The notes under the pieces are model-generated. The model was not told the DNA's origin. It did not search any database and saw nothing but the letters and a program-made list of their open reading frames with translations. The position numbers and the translations under genes are program-made. A stretch of 64,000 nt of DNA from Cydia pomonella (lineage: Eukaryota > Arthropoda > Insecta > Lepidoptera > Tortricidae). Below, piece after piece: positions 41,930-52,797 of this stretch (its first letter is position 1; each line of letters begins with the position of its first letter). Where the stretch lies: NCBI RefSeq assembly GCF_033807575.1, contig NC_084725.1, positions 12,559,001 to 12,623,000 of the forward strand, written 5' to 3'.

Positions 41930-42720
41930 CAAATGAATGATTTGAAAGAAAAGACAAACAGCGCTTGCGAAGCTGAGCGGGGGGCGCGGGCGGGGCGAGG
42001 TATCTATCGCTCACTAGGTCGGCTACGATAGGCTCCCGCGCGCCGAGCCGACATGTTGACGGACCAGCGCGGCGTGGTTATGAATTTCGCGCCTTTTTAA
42101 GTTGATTTTACTATTACAATGCAAGCTACACACAGATATTTCTTACTTTCCATAAAATGGCTGCATATATTATTTTATAGTTATAGACTTATCTCTACGG
42201 ACTTTAATTCAATATTAGATCTTACAGGACAAAAAACGCATATTAATTGTAAAGCACATATCCTATTCTTCTAATTTTTTGCCTTGCCTATTAACTTAAG
42301 AATTTAGATATGATATTGTGGATTTTTCAAACTTTAATTCAATATTGACAAAATAATAAGCTAATTTGAGTTTGACAAAGTAGCACGTTGATTTTTTTTC
42401 TAAAAATTTGATAGCATAAAGCCTCATACATATTATAAAAGACGATGCTTAAATTTTGTACTTTAATTCAAAATTCATCAATAAAAATACATAAATACCT
42501 TATTTATATCTAACGCTCGTTCTAAATTTTCTTCATATATTACAAATATGCTTAAAAATATGTCCAATACCAGATAAACATCACTTTTCACTCTTTAGAA
42601 TTATCGAAACTTATAGGGCAAAAATCCGGTCCCACTATTGGTCTAATAGTAAAATTTTTAAAACTAATTTATATCTATGAGTTTATAGACATCTTAAAAA
42701 ATCGAACCATAATTTCTTTG
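41930..42720. repeat. GC island followed by AT-rich repeat block
   Basis: GC-rich 41965-42085 (GCGGGGGGCGCGGGCGGGGC), then CTTTAATTCAATATT near 42187 and 42335 and a variant at 42462. See 36950-37720. Confidence 0.35.
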
Positions 42721-42773
42721 AAATAAGTTATGCTTCTTTTTTTTTAAACAACGTGCCCAACATTGGGACGTAT

Positions 42774-42929
42774 AATAAATAAATATTATAGGAACATTCT
42801 TACACAAATTGACTAAGTCCCACGGTAAGCTCAAGAAGGCTTGTGTTGTGGGTACTCAGACAACGATATATATAATATACAAATACTTAAATACATAAAA
42901 AACATCCATGACTCAGGAACAAATATCTT
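42774..42929 (-). mobile_element. SINE-A, headless
   Basis: Tail and body only; the tRNA-like head is absent. Confidence 0.85.
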
Positions 42930-43410
42930 CAATAGTCATATAATGACTTCAAGCCCACAAATTCTTTAAATTAAAACATTTATCGTTCAACCCCTTTATC
43001 GTTCTGACGTAAATGTTTTCGTTGTTTCATTTATCGTATGTAAATATCGTTTAGTTCTTTATCTCGCTTTACCTAACCTTCAACCAGTTTCAACATGAAC
43101 CGAAGCACCAAAATAAATATGCGTAATGAAAGTTCATTTTATACTGGTTAATGTATACTGTTTTGTTCCCTTTTCATTATAAAGTCAGGAACAAAATGAC
43201 TTTATTACACTGAAAATCCTGTGACATAAGTCATTTTTGATGTGATAGCGTAATTTTGTTAGCATAGATTTCTAACACATAGATAGAGCGTAATATGTGG
43301 GTCCCCACACTAATGAAATTATAAATTATTGCGTATTAAATGATAAAATAACAGCCGCTTATTGCTGCATTAATAACAAGTGATGGAATGTAAAATTCGC
43401 GTTTTAAAAT

Positions 43411-43527
43411 TAAATAAATAAATTAAAAAAAAATTTAAACATGTAATAGGGATATTCTTACACAAATTGACTTAGTCCCACGGTAAGCTCAAGAAGGCTT
43501 GTAAAATGTGGGTATTCAGACAACGTC
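43411..43527 (-). mobile_element. SINE-A, strongly truncated
   Basis: AAATAAATAAATT tail, CACAAATTGACTTAGTCCCA, GCTCAAGAAGGCTTGT; ends in the middle of the body. Confidence 0.8.
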
Positions 43528-43529
43528 TC

Positions 43530-44725
43530 ACACATCGATAAAGCTTGCAATGCAATCAAGCCTAAATTACGTAAATAAATAAAACCATGGTGGAGCAAAG
43601 ACATTTATACCCTCAAAGATGAAAAGCGCGATTCTTCAAAACCTTGAATTTCTCATAAATAAGTGGAAAAAGGGTTTCACCGTCTTGTTTGCACATGCAT
43701 ATGATAATGATTTTAACTAATGTTTCAAAGTTAAGTGTTATGTTTTCGTATGTATCAAAGCCAAAAAAAATATTTTGAAGATAATACGTTTGTTACATCA
43801 TCATCATCATTTTTTATTCAATAACAATATTACATTGTGTTTGAAAAATCTTAAATCTAGGCACATGCATACAAAAAATATTTCAAAAACAAACATCATA
43901 AAAATAAATATTAAAACTAATTCAAATATATCGCCCGCTCAAATAGGTAGCCCAAAAATAAAAATAAAACATGAATAGTAATTAAAAAAAAAAATTGTCA
44001 TTAAAATATTAAAAATATTAGAAGAAAATAAAAAACTAAAAATATCAACAAGTAAGAAGAAAAATTAATCAAATAATATCATTTAAAAATTAATTAAGAA
44101 AATAAAAATAAAAATTGTAACATGTCAGAATAAGTCAGAATAAGATACAGATAAACGATTGCAGTTTTAACCTTTTATAAGGCATAAAGATGTCAGGAAT
44201 TATGTAAAATTGAACCCTATCACTTTGAAGTAAAGTTCAAAATCAGATCGGAAAGATATTCCCTCTGCTTTATAAAGGCATTAAGCTTTAATAAAATTGT
44301 GTAAAAGATGTGTAAGTAAGTAAAAAATAATATACGAAAAACATACTACGTACTTATTTTTGGACCACCGAGTAATACTCGTAGGTATGCTTTTATGTGG
44401 GATCTACGGGAGATACTCGACGGGTACCAGATTAAATATTAAAAAGGTACCCAGTAGCGTTAAAAATAGCGCCGGGGGCGTAATTTGACGGGGTTCAGTT
44501 CCGGCTGCGGTTTTGACGTACATATACGGATATACGAGTAATGTCTATTTTATCATTTAGTGCAAATTAGAAAGATTCTCAGGATCGACCGAAGTAGAGA
44601 GACCGGAGAAGGTTTTCTCGAGGGCCTATATCACTGTACCTATTTTGTGCTTTACATTTGTTTATATAATAAACTCAAGTAGAAGTGTTAGAAGTGAACT
44701 AGTTTTAAGGGTCAGCCACGCCCAT
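43530..44725. other. AT-rich stretch, nothing recognised
   Basis: 43960-44120 is almost pure A/T. The 67-codon frame at 43775-43978 is low-complexity and not supported. Confidence 0.5.
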
Positions 44726-44732
44726 GAAACAC

Positions 44733-44825
44733 ACCAAAAGTTGCAGACGTCTATAGGCTACGGTCGCCGCGTACCATCAGGCAGGCCGTATGCTTGTTTG
44801 CTACCGACAAGGTATCAAAAATAAG
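44733..44825 (+). repeat. LINE-D tail
   Basis: GCAGACGTCTATAGGCTACG ... GCAGGCCGTATGCTTGTTTG ... A-rich end; truncated. Confidence 0.75.
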
Positions 44826-44829
44826 ATAT

Positions 44830-45325
44830 AAGCATTATATACTCATGTGAATTGCCTTAAACTGAAAGTGGGTGCGGCACTAAATCGTACCTGATCTACA
44901 TTATACAATTGATAAATTTGATTTATTACAGTGTTTTTATATTTCAATAATAACGCCTAACCATTTAAAATGAATAGCCAAGAAGTCATTTACCTGCTAC
45001 AAATGTTAGTGAAAACAGTTGAATTAAAAACCAAGCGTTCGCAACCGCATTGCTCACAGCCTGAATCGAAATAAACGTAAACTGAAAAAAAGTTCCCGCA
45101 TCAAGGTTCATGGCTACTGTAATACGGGCTTGAACTTTCCCGTGCCCCTAATTGGGTTAAAAGCGTGACAGACAGACAGGTCCCATGAGATACCATTTTA
45201 ACATTCTAGGATGAAATGTAGTAACACTTAAATTACCAAGGCTGACGAACAAGAAGGGTCTAACGCAAAATAGTATTGAATTTTTATGTTTTAGTCAAGG
45301 GTATATTTATACGTTTTGGACCCGG
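44830..45325. other. Unassigned stretch
   Basis: No supported feature. Confidence 0.5.
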
Positions 45326-45329
45326 GTAT

Positions 45330-45511
45330 GTTTTTTTTTTTTAAATACTACGTCGGTGGCAAACAAGCATACGGCCCGCCTGATGGTAAGCAGTCTCCGT
45401 AGCCTATGTGCGCCTGCAACTCCAGAGGAGTTATATGCGCGTTGCCGACCCTAAACCCGCCCCCTCTCGATGAGCTCTGGCAACTTTACTCACCGGCAGG
45501 AACACAACACA
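45330..45511 (-). repeat. LINE-D 3' piece of a 5'-inverted insertion
   Basis: T-run then tail through CACCGGCAGGAACACAACAC, i.e. the element from TGTGTTCCTGCC to its 3' end, minus strand. Confidence 0.9.
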
Positions 45512-45528
45512 TACTACGCCCTATACTA

Positions 45529-45705
45529 TGTCCTTAAACTACGCCCAAAAAAGAGATATGGGCACTGTGAATGTCACCTCGCTTAGTGTGGTAGGGCACA
45601 GCACAGCGGATGTCATTCCAGATCTAGAGCAGAGCCCAAATGGGGAAGTACCTCCACCTTACAGAAAACCGCAGCCTAATAACATATTAGACCCGACTCA
45701 TAGTG
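45529..45705 (+). repeat. LINE-D 5' piece, inverted relative to its 3' piece
   Basis: TGTCCTTAAACTACGCCC through ACCCGACTCATAGTG, plus strand. It stops at the same element position where the neighbouring minus piece begins. Confidence 0.9.
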
Positions 45706-45716
45706 CATACTTAGTA

Positions 45717-46211
45717 CTACATATTTAATTTACATATGAACATTTATTATTAGGGTTGGCAACGCATTTGCAATTAAGTACTTAATAAAATTGTTGATTA
45801 ACTTTTCTGTCCAGTTTTGTTTCTTTATAACGTTTGAAAAAAAATCTTAAATATAAACAAAACTGAAACTTAATACTGAAATACAAAGACATTTTATTGT
45901 TTTCTTACTTTATTCGGCCTCTATAACAATCAGACGAAACACTCGCCATTTTATCAGCTGATAGCTACATATTTAATTTACATATGAACATTTATTATTA
46001 GGGTTGGCAACGCATTTGCAATTAAGTACTTAATAAAATTGTTGATTAACTTTTCTGTCCAGTTTTGTTTCTTTATAACGTTTGAAAAAAATCTTAAATA
46101 TAAACAAAACTGAAACTTAATACTGAAATACAAAGACATTTTATTGTTTTCTTACTTTATTCGGCCTCTATAACAATCAGACGAAACACTCGCCATTTTA
46201 TCAGCTGATAG
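45717..46211. repeat. Tandem duplication, 248-bp unit
   Basis: Units 45717-45964 and 45965-46211 both start CTACATATTTAATTTACATA and end TTATCAGCTGATAG. The only difference I see is one A in a homopolymer. Confidence 0.95.
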
Positions 46212-46546
46212 CCATATACTATACCAACCCTACAACCCATCACCTGTGATAAACCCCACCCAACCCCATTCCAGCATTTGCGTAGGCGCGCCAACCCCAG
46301 CCAACCCCATAATCGCACTATCAACTTATTAGACCGCACCAATAAGTCAGGACGGCCGATAAAGTCAGAGCTTAAACCTAAAATAAACAGAGCAATAAAG
46401 GTGTGTTCCCTAATGAGGTCGCTTTATGGGGTGTGCTAACATTTATTCACTGATCTAAAACGAAATGAGTGAACTTAATAGAAACTATATAGTACATATG
46501 ACCTTTTGTGATTGAGTGTTTTTGCATGCGCGCGCAACTATCAGGG

Positions 46547-46554
46547 TTTAAAAG
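46547..46554 (+). promoter_or_regulatory. Candidate TATA-like box
   Basis: TTTAAAAG starts 32 bp upstream of the A in a TCAGT arthropod initiator at 46577-46581. Confidence 0.35.
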
Positions 46555-46576
46555 AAGTGACATTCTTAGGGGACGT

Positions 46577-46819
46577 TCAGTCAGCACGTGTCTGCGGTAG
46601 TGCAAGTTCGCGTCTTAGTTTTTTGTCAGCCCTGAATAGAAGTTTTAATTTGTTTCCAAGTTGCTAAATCGTGATAAAGATTGTGTTGTTGTTATCAGAG
46701 TTGTTTTAAAATCTTTAATTTTTTTGTGTCTTATAAAAAAGATAACGTTTACTACGATGTCGTTTTGATATGGTATGAAAACATTTTCTTAAAAACGGTA
46801 TTATTCGTTTACCATTCAG
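46577..46819 (+). other. Candidate non-coding first exon
   Basis: It begins at TTCAGTCAGC (initiator-like), has CACGTG ten bases on and AGTTCG (downstream-element-like) near +27, and runs to CATTCAG followed by GTATGT, a donor-like site at 46820. The only ATGs inside open very short frames. The region overlaps no repeat I recognise. No coding exon that could follow is visible, so this is tentative. Confidence 0.3.
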
Positions 46820-47035
46820 GTATGTAACTTTGTTTTTCTTCATTTTTTCACACTTTTTATTCTTATTTACACTACCATAATTTCTGCCACACTGCCATAC
46901 AATCACTACTATATGGCACGTATTTAACCGGTCAACTAATTAATCGGAATTCAGAAGCTTAAAAAATAGAAATAGGTACTTAAAATAATAGTTTGGCGAT
47001 AAAAACGAGAGCCTTGAAATATTTAAGTAATAATC

Positions 47036-47103
47036 GGACAGACAGACGGACATGACGAATCTATAAGGGTTCCGTTTTTTGCCATTTGGCTACGGAACCC
47101 TAA
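47036..47103 (-). repeat. GGT-family fragment
   Basis: GACATGACGAATCTATAAGG and GCCATTTGGCTACGGAACCC: the 5' end of the family in reverse, 13 bp before SINE-B. Confidence 0.85.
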
Positions 47104-47115
47104 AAATGAGTAGAA

Positions 47116-47444
47116 GCGCTGGTGGCCTAGCGGTAAGAGCGTGCGGCTTGCAATCCGGAGGTCGCGGGTTCAAACCCCGGCTCGTACCAATGAGCTTTTC
47201 GGAACTTATGTACGAAATGTTATTTGATATTTACCTGTCGCTTTTCGGTGAAGGAAAACATCGTGAGGAAACCGGACTAATCCCAACAAGGCCTAATTTT
47301 ACCCTCTGGGTTGGAAGGTCAGATGGCAGTCGCTTTCGTAAAAACTAGTGCCTACGCCAAATCTTGGGATTAGTTGTCAAAGCGGACCCCAGGCTCTCTT
47401 GAGCCGTGGCAATATGCCGGGACAACGCTAGGAAGAAAGAAAGA
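47116..47444 (+). mobile_element. SINE-B, full-length
   Basis: A box TGGCCTAGCGGTAAGAGC, B box GTCGCGGGTTCAAACCCC, complete body to GGAAGAAAGAAAG. The best SINE-B copy for comparison. Confidence 0.9.
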
Positions 47445-47449
47445 GTAGT

Positions 47450-48035
47450 ATTTTAATGACGTTACAGCGTTTGTTTATTTCGGGTTAAAGATATTTTTAT
47501 TTATCTCAAAAGAAATATTACATTTCACTTAATGAGGTTAGTTGATACATAAAAAAAAAATATAGGGAGCGTTAATAGTGATGCAAATTACATATTATTT
47601 TTATTTCCAGTAGGGAACAGTAATAACAACATTAATACAATACCACTGCTGACATAAACTACTTAACAGGTAATAATTTCTTGCGATGTTTTTATTCCAA
47701 TGTTGTTATTTTAAGGCAAGTACCAATTATTTATTTGGCAACTGAATTATTAGAACTACTAACCATACGATATGTTGATGAGTAAGATTTTTTTGAAACA
47801 CGACAACATTGACTTTTTAACAAATACTCTTGCTTTGCTCGAAAACACGGCAATTTGAAAAAAAAACATTGTTTTGTTTTAAGTCAGCAATAAACAAGTA
47901 ACCGTCAAAAATATTTTTGACACACACTTTTATTGCCGACTGCTGCACTTTCTCTTTTTTGTATATATATACAAAAAAAAGTACTTCTAGAGACCTTTCA
48001 AATGAGCCTAAATTCAATGTGTTTACGTTTTTCTA
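47450..48035. other. Unassigned AT-rich stretch
   Basis: No supported feature. Confidence 0.5.
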
Positions 48036-48039
48036 TCGA

Positions 48040-48192
48040 AGAGTTCCTTTGGCTACCTTCCGACTGCATCATCAGATCAGCTCCATGTTAGCATACTATT
48101 GCATTGTCATCGGAAATACGGAAGTACACCAAATTTCAGCTCAAACAGACACCAGGAAGTGGTTCAAATTTAAGTTACAAGATTTGAAGCAC

Positions 48193-48239
<47 letters not shown>

Positions 48240-48275
48240 AGATTTATACAAAGAAGATACGTGGTGAAGCTAAAT
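48040..48275 (+). repeat. Family E repeat, diverged, with AT microsatellite
   Basis: CATCATCAGATCAGCTCCAT and CAAATTTAAGTTACAAGATT match family E. Where other copies have a GACAGACAACGG run, this one has (TA)n at 48194-48235. Confidence 0.65.
48194..48235. repeat. (TA)n microsatellite
   Basis: Uninterrupted run of about 20 units. Confidence 0.95.
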
Positions 48276-48542
48276 AAGTGTGTAAAATCGCTACCGCTCA
48301 TAACTCACACCATATCAAGCCGAGCATTTGAAGCATGTACAAATCACGATATTCCATTACCTCGGCCCATTTGGCTTCTATGGGCCTGGCCCAATCAGGA
48401 CTTCCACAACTTCGGTAGTTTATTTATTGCTTTAGTTTTCGATGTATTGTGAGTTCAGTTGAAGTTATGATTCTGTAATATACACCGATTCGAAGAATGA
48501 GATACGATAACGATAAGTTCTGCTTTAGGTAAGTTCTTATTT

Positions 48543-48544
<2 letters not shown>

Positions 48545-48585
<41 letters not shown>
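48545..48585. repeat. (TA)n microsatellite next to a LINE-D tail
   Basis: About 20 AT units at the position where other LINE-D copies carry their terminal A/T run. Confidence 0.95.
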
Positions 48586-48589
<4 letters not shown>

Positions 48590-48747
48590 CTTCGTCGGTG
48601 GCAAAAAAGGATACGGCCCGCTTGATGGTAAGCAGTCTCCGTAGACTATGTACACCTGAAACTCCAGAGTTACATGCGCGTTGCCGACCCTAACCCTCCC
48701 TCGTTGAGCTCTGGCAACCTTACTCACCGGTAGGAATACAACACTGA
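48586..48747 (-). repeat. LINE-D 3' part
   Basis: TTCGTCGGTGGCAAAAAAGG to CACCGGTAGGAATACAACAC; several substitutions. Confidence 0.8.
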
Positions 48748-49077
48748 CTAGGTTGGTATCGATACTTGATATCGTTTGTATGTCGTATTCAGAAGCAGCT
48801 CGATTCGGGCAATCAATGTCACTTTGACGTTAGAAATATCGTAGATAGATCTTATTAGGATCGCAATCGAAATAAACGTCAATTTTGAGATGTCGTTTAG
48901 TTATCGATCTTTTTTTTATTTTTTTATTCAGAAACAAACAGTCTTGTATTGTTATATTAAATACAATAGTAGTTACTTTTGTAGACTTACAGTTTCCATC
49001 ATTAAAATAAGTGAACCTAAACATTGAATGATTAAAGTATACGAGTTATCTATATGACGAGATCTTAAACGTGTCTT

Positions 49078-49312
49078 AATTTTCGAATCGGGCCGTTGGC
49101 CTCCGACACAAGACAGCGCCACTTTTCTCGGTCCTGTGCGACCTCTCGCCAATTGTCGACTCGAAGCTCGCGCTGATCCACCTCCACCATGTCGCTCCAG
49201 CGATACCTAGGGCGGTGATAGGACGTCCTCCTGCTAGGCGACCCAGGTACACTCTTTTCACGTTCCGATCTTCATCCATTTCCTCAACGTGGCCCAACCA
49301 ACGGAGGCCAAA
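49078..49312 (-). pseudogene. LINE ORF C-terminal relic
   Basis: Minus strand LRWLGHVEEMDEDRNVKRVY then LGRLAGG. After a frameshift near 49225 it continues RYRWSDMVEVDQRELRV and WREVAQDREKWRCLVSEA. The best preserved of three such relics (13.7, 30.1, 49.2 kb). Confidence 0.8.
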
Positions 49313-49431
49313 AATAACTACTTATGTATTTGCTGTCAGTCAATTTGACACATACTTTTTTGTTTTTAGTTTTGTCATTTATAATACCTACCTAGTAAAA
49401 AAAAGATTTTTTTTAAATAATTTTTATGAAA

Positions 49432-49795
49432 GTTTTTTTTAATACTACGTCGGTGGCAAACAAGCATACGGCCCGCCTGATGGTAAGCAGTCTCCGTAGC
49501 CTATGTACGCCTGCAACTCCAGAGGAGTTACATGCGCGTTGCCGACCCTAAACCCGCCCCCTCGTTGAGCTCTGGCTACCTTACTTACCGGCAGGAACAC
49601 AACACTATGAGTAGGGTCTAGTGTTATTTGGCTGCGGTTTTCTGTAAGGTGGAGGTAGTTCCCCAGTTGGGCTCTGCTCTAGATCTGGAATCACATCCAC
49701 TGGCTGTGCCCTACCACACAAAGCGAGATGAAATTCACAATGCCCATAACTCTTTTGGACGTAGTTTAAGGACGTACCCGGGTCCAAAATATTGC
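49432..49795 (-). repeat. LINE-D, long copy
   Basis: T-run, complete tail, GTTGAGCTCTGGCTACCTTA, GTAGGGTCTAGTGTTATTTG, and GTTTAAGGACGTACCCGGGT. The longest uninterrupted LINE-D here. Confidence 0.9.
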
Positions 49796-49994
49796 CTTAC
49801 GGTTGATAAACAGTAAACAACGAATACGTTTTTGAACCCATTATTAAAATGTGTGCCTTCTACAATTACATAGCGTACGAGTATATAATGAGAGATATAT
49901 TTAGAAGGATCAAATCCAAGCCCTTAAAAATAGCCCCGACATCATAGACTACCACCTATAGATACCGTTTAAGCGTAGAACTAGTTTTAAGATT

Positions 49995-50585
49995 GTTAGC
50001 TTAACAGTCTCTTGACGTGAAATATGTATTTCATACAATTTTTTATTTTTTTTATACTTTGACATTTGGAGAACCTTTACACCTCCAAACCTTATTATTG
50101 TGTATTATTATTTTTCTCAGACCGTGGGGACCTTATACATCTCCAAACTTAATGTATTTACCGTGGAGACTATACGTCTCTGTCATATTGTATAATATAC
50201 TTGACTTGGTACATACTAGTTATGTACAGAATGTAGCATTAGTTTATGAGACTGCTAGTTTAACAGTCCAGACGCGGTTTATTTATTTAGTATAAATTTT
50301 ATTTTGACACTTGGAGAGACTTTACACCCCCAGATTTTATTAGTATTAGTACTCTGACATTGGGGACCTTTTACATCTCCAGATTTAATTAGTTTTTAAC
50401 TATAGAGACTATACATCTCTATTGTATTGTATTAATTATTTATTTTAAGATTATTATTATGTAATGTTTACCCATGTATTGGCTGTTGTATTTATAAATG
50501 TAGTTATGTATTTTTCATGTCACTATATGATGTTACTATAAATGTTGTACTGACTTGTAAAAGAGCCCTTGAGGCCTACGTGCAG
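49995..50585 (+). repeat. LINE-like 3' UTR with a diverged ~247-bp duplication
   Basis: Blocks starting GCTTAACAGTCTC (~50000) and GTTTAACAGTCCAG (~50249) each carry three related motifs: GGAGAACCTTTACACCTCC, GGGGACCTTATACATCTCC and GGAGACTATACGTCTCT, or close variants. The end GACTTGTAAAAGAGCCCTTG resembles LINE 3' UTRs. Confidence 0.55.
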
Positions 50586-50588
50586 TTT

Positions 50589-50699
50589 GCATATACTTAA
50601 ATACATAGAAAATACCCATACATGATCAGGAGCAAATACTCGTCACACCAATAAATGACCTTATCGAGATTCGAACCCAGGGTCATCGGTTTCATAGAA
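50589..50699 (-). mobile_element. SINE-A fragment
   Basis: Body (TACTTAAATACATAGAAAAT) and B-box complement (GAGATTCGAACCC); both ends lost. Confidence 0.75.
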
Positions 50700-50725
50700 C
50701 TAACCTGTTGTCAAACCCATGGGTA

Positions 50726-51440
50726 TTTAAACTTTATTGCACAAAATACCAAAATAATATACAAATAGGTTCTCTTTGTGAAATATTCTTCAAGTCGAGA
50801 GCACTTCTTAAATAGTTGCATTTAACAGCATTTTAAAATACAACGTGGTAAGTTTACACCTGGAACTAAAAAATATTTAGATGAGTACAAATCGTATACC
50901 ACGTACCTAACTGAAAAGAGCAGTTACGTATTTATATAGCAATCATGACAACTTCATGTTTAATTTGAATAATGAATAGGTATATATGAAGCATATCTGC
51001 TCCCAAGCATACCAAAGGTTAATACGAAATTATCCGTTTATTTTAATGTCCGATTGCGGAATTATTCGCAACATTTTAAGTGTTTATTCTTCTCGAAATT
51101 ATCTGAATACGTGCTGAATCTAGTAGTGGTGATCTGTAGCCAACGTAAACCGTATTTCCAGCCGGGCTCGCGTGCGGAAAATGGAGCGACCCAAATAATA
51201 TCCCATTACGGAAGACTCCATTTTGCTCATTGAATTTAATGCGGAAAGGGTCAAGTGCGAGTAGGGAACTACCGGATGGAAATAGGTATATATATATACA
51301 GTTTTGGAAATTTTGTGTAAGTATCTAAAATAAACTTTAAAAATAGAATTATAAATTTTCTAAAGGTTTCCTATTGCTCCATTTTTTCATATTATATTTA
51401 CCTTATTATAAGATCTATTGAATTAAAAATATAATAAAAA
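50726..51440. other. LINE tail trace, then unassigned sequence
   Basis: TTTAAACTTTATTGCACAAA at 50728 is a minus-strand LINE 3' end. The rest shows nothing supported. Confidence 0.45.
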
Positions 51441-51446
51441 AGCGAA

Positions 51447-51718
51447 GCGGTGGTGGCCGAGTGGATATGTCGTCCGACTTTCAATCCGGAGGTCACGGTT
51501 CCAAATCCTGGCTCGTACCAATGAGTTTTTCGGAATATCATTTGATACTTGCCACTAGCTTTTCGGTGAAGGAAAACATCGTGAGGAAACCTGCATACAT
51601 CTGCGAAGAAATTCAAAGGTGTATCTGAAGTCCCCAATCCCCATTGGGCTAGCGTGGGGACTATAGCCCAAGGGCTCTCGCGTATTAGAGGAGGCCTGTG
51701 TATAAGGCTGAATTATTA
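51447..51718 (+). mobile_element. SINE-B relative, subfamily 2
   Basis: Head GGTGGTGGCCGAGTGGATAT and GGTCACGGTTCCAAATCCTG. Its 3' half differs from SINE-B: CTGCGAAGAAATTCAAAGGT and GGCTAGCGTGGGGACTATAG. Another copy at 56933-57240. Confidence 0.85.
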
Positions 51719-51820
51719 TATTATTATTAAAATAAAACGAAATGTTTTAATATAATGTTTAATAGTGATAGGTATGAGACAGTGAAGGGACATTGTAAAA
51801 TTCATATAAAAATAAAAATA

Positions 51821-52147
51821 AACCGGCCAAGTGCGAGTCGGACTCGCACAGGAAGGGTTCCGTACCATTATCTATACAAACGGTCACCCATCCAAGTACT
51901 GACCCCGCCCGACGTTGCTTAACTTCGGTGATTGGATGAGAACCTCGAGATTGGAGAGAAATATTTATTTTATTCTGTTTTTAGTATTTGTTGTTATAGC
52001 GGCAACCGAAATACATAATATGTAGGAATTTCAACTGGCTAACTATCACGGTTCATGAGATACAGCCTGGTGACAGACGGACGGACGAACAGACAGCGGA
52101 GTCTCAGTAATAGGGTCCCGTTTCACCCTTTGGGTACGGAACCCTAA
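51821..52147 (-). repeat. GGT-family copy carrying a 5S rRNA segment
   Basis: AACCGGCCAAGTGCGAGTCG and TACGGAACCC ends. The body includes TTCATGAGATACAGCCTGGT. See 51882-51944. Confidence 0.85.
51882..51944 (-). pseudogene. 5S rRNA-derived segment
   Basis: Minus strand: GGTTCTCATCCAATCACCGA, AGTTAAGCAACGTCGGGC, CAGTACTTGGATGGGTGACC. This matches the middle of eukaryotic 5S rRNA, including the A-box, intermediate and C-box regions of its internal promoter. Only ~63 of ~120 nt are present, so it is not a 5S gene. Confidence 0.9.
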
Positions 52148-52355
52148 TAAGACTAGACATATGACGACTGAAACAACTCTTAGTTTAAATTTTATATTAT
52201 TATAATATAATTCTTTTGTATTTTTTAAATAGACTTTTGTGTGAAATAGTCATTTTATTTTGAATACCTACAATTTTCTTATAAAAATCTCATTTGTTAC
52301 AGGTATAATGGTGGAGTGGTAAATTCAACCGTGGAGTAAAGGTATTATATTACAG

Positions 52356-52490
52356 ACGATCGGTCTGGCCTAGTGGCTAGTGCCCTGCCTGTGAAGCCGA
52401 TGGTCCTGGGTTCGAATCCCGATTAGGGCGTTTATTCGTGTGATGAGCACGGATTTGTTCTTGGGTGTTTTATATGCATTTAAGCATTTA
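52356..52490 (+). mobile_element. SINE-A head fragment
   Basis: GGTCTGGCCTAGTGGCTAGT, GGGTTCGAATCCCGATTAGG and part of the body. Confidence 0.85.
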
Positions 52491-52509
52491 TCGGGCCGCT
52501 GGGCTTAAC

Positions 52510-52605
52510 GATGTTATAAATAAATATTATAAAACATTATTACACAACGTCTCACAGTGAGCTCAATAAGGCTTGTGTTGTGGGTACTTAGAAAACGATA
52601 TTCTC
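52510..52605 (-). mobile_element. SINE-A tail fragment, opposite strand to the head
   Basis: AAATAAATATTATAAAACAT, AGCTCAATAAGGCTTGTGTT. Order and orientation do not fit simple 5' inversion; probably a separate insertion. Confidence 0.75.
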
Positions 52606-52612
52606 GTATAAT

Positions 52613-52797
52613 ACAGGGTAGTTATTCAGTCACGAAAAAAAAATCTCCCATATAAAAGGTCAAGGTCAGACAGCCAAAATGTATGAAACATACAATTTTT
52701 TTTCGGGATTTCGGGGTTGGTCCCATAGTAAAAGTTGCTCAGTAAGACCTAGTAGACCCGTAAATTATTACAGGTGACTAAATAAACGCCCTGTATA
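52613..52797. mobile_element. MITE with TACAGGGTAGTTATT ends
   Basis: CAGGGTAGTTATTCAGTCAC faces GTGACTAAATAAACGCCCTG, with TA outside each end. TCCCATAGTAAAAGTTGCTC inside resembles the 21046 element. Confidence 0.7.

Noticed and set aside
51882..51944. 5S rRNA gene
   Set aside because: Only the middle ~63 nt are present; both ends of the 5S stem are missing.
52356..52605. Second twin-priming event (SINE-A head plus, tail minus)
   Set aside because: Order and orientation are opposite to what 5' inversion gives, so two separate fragments are more likely.
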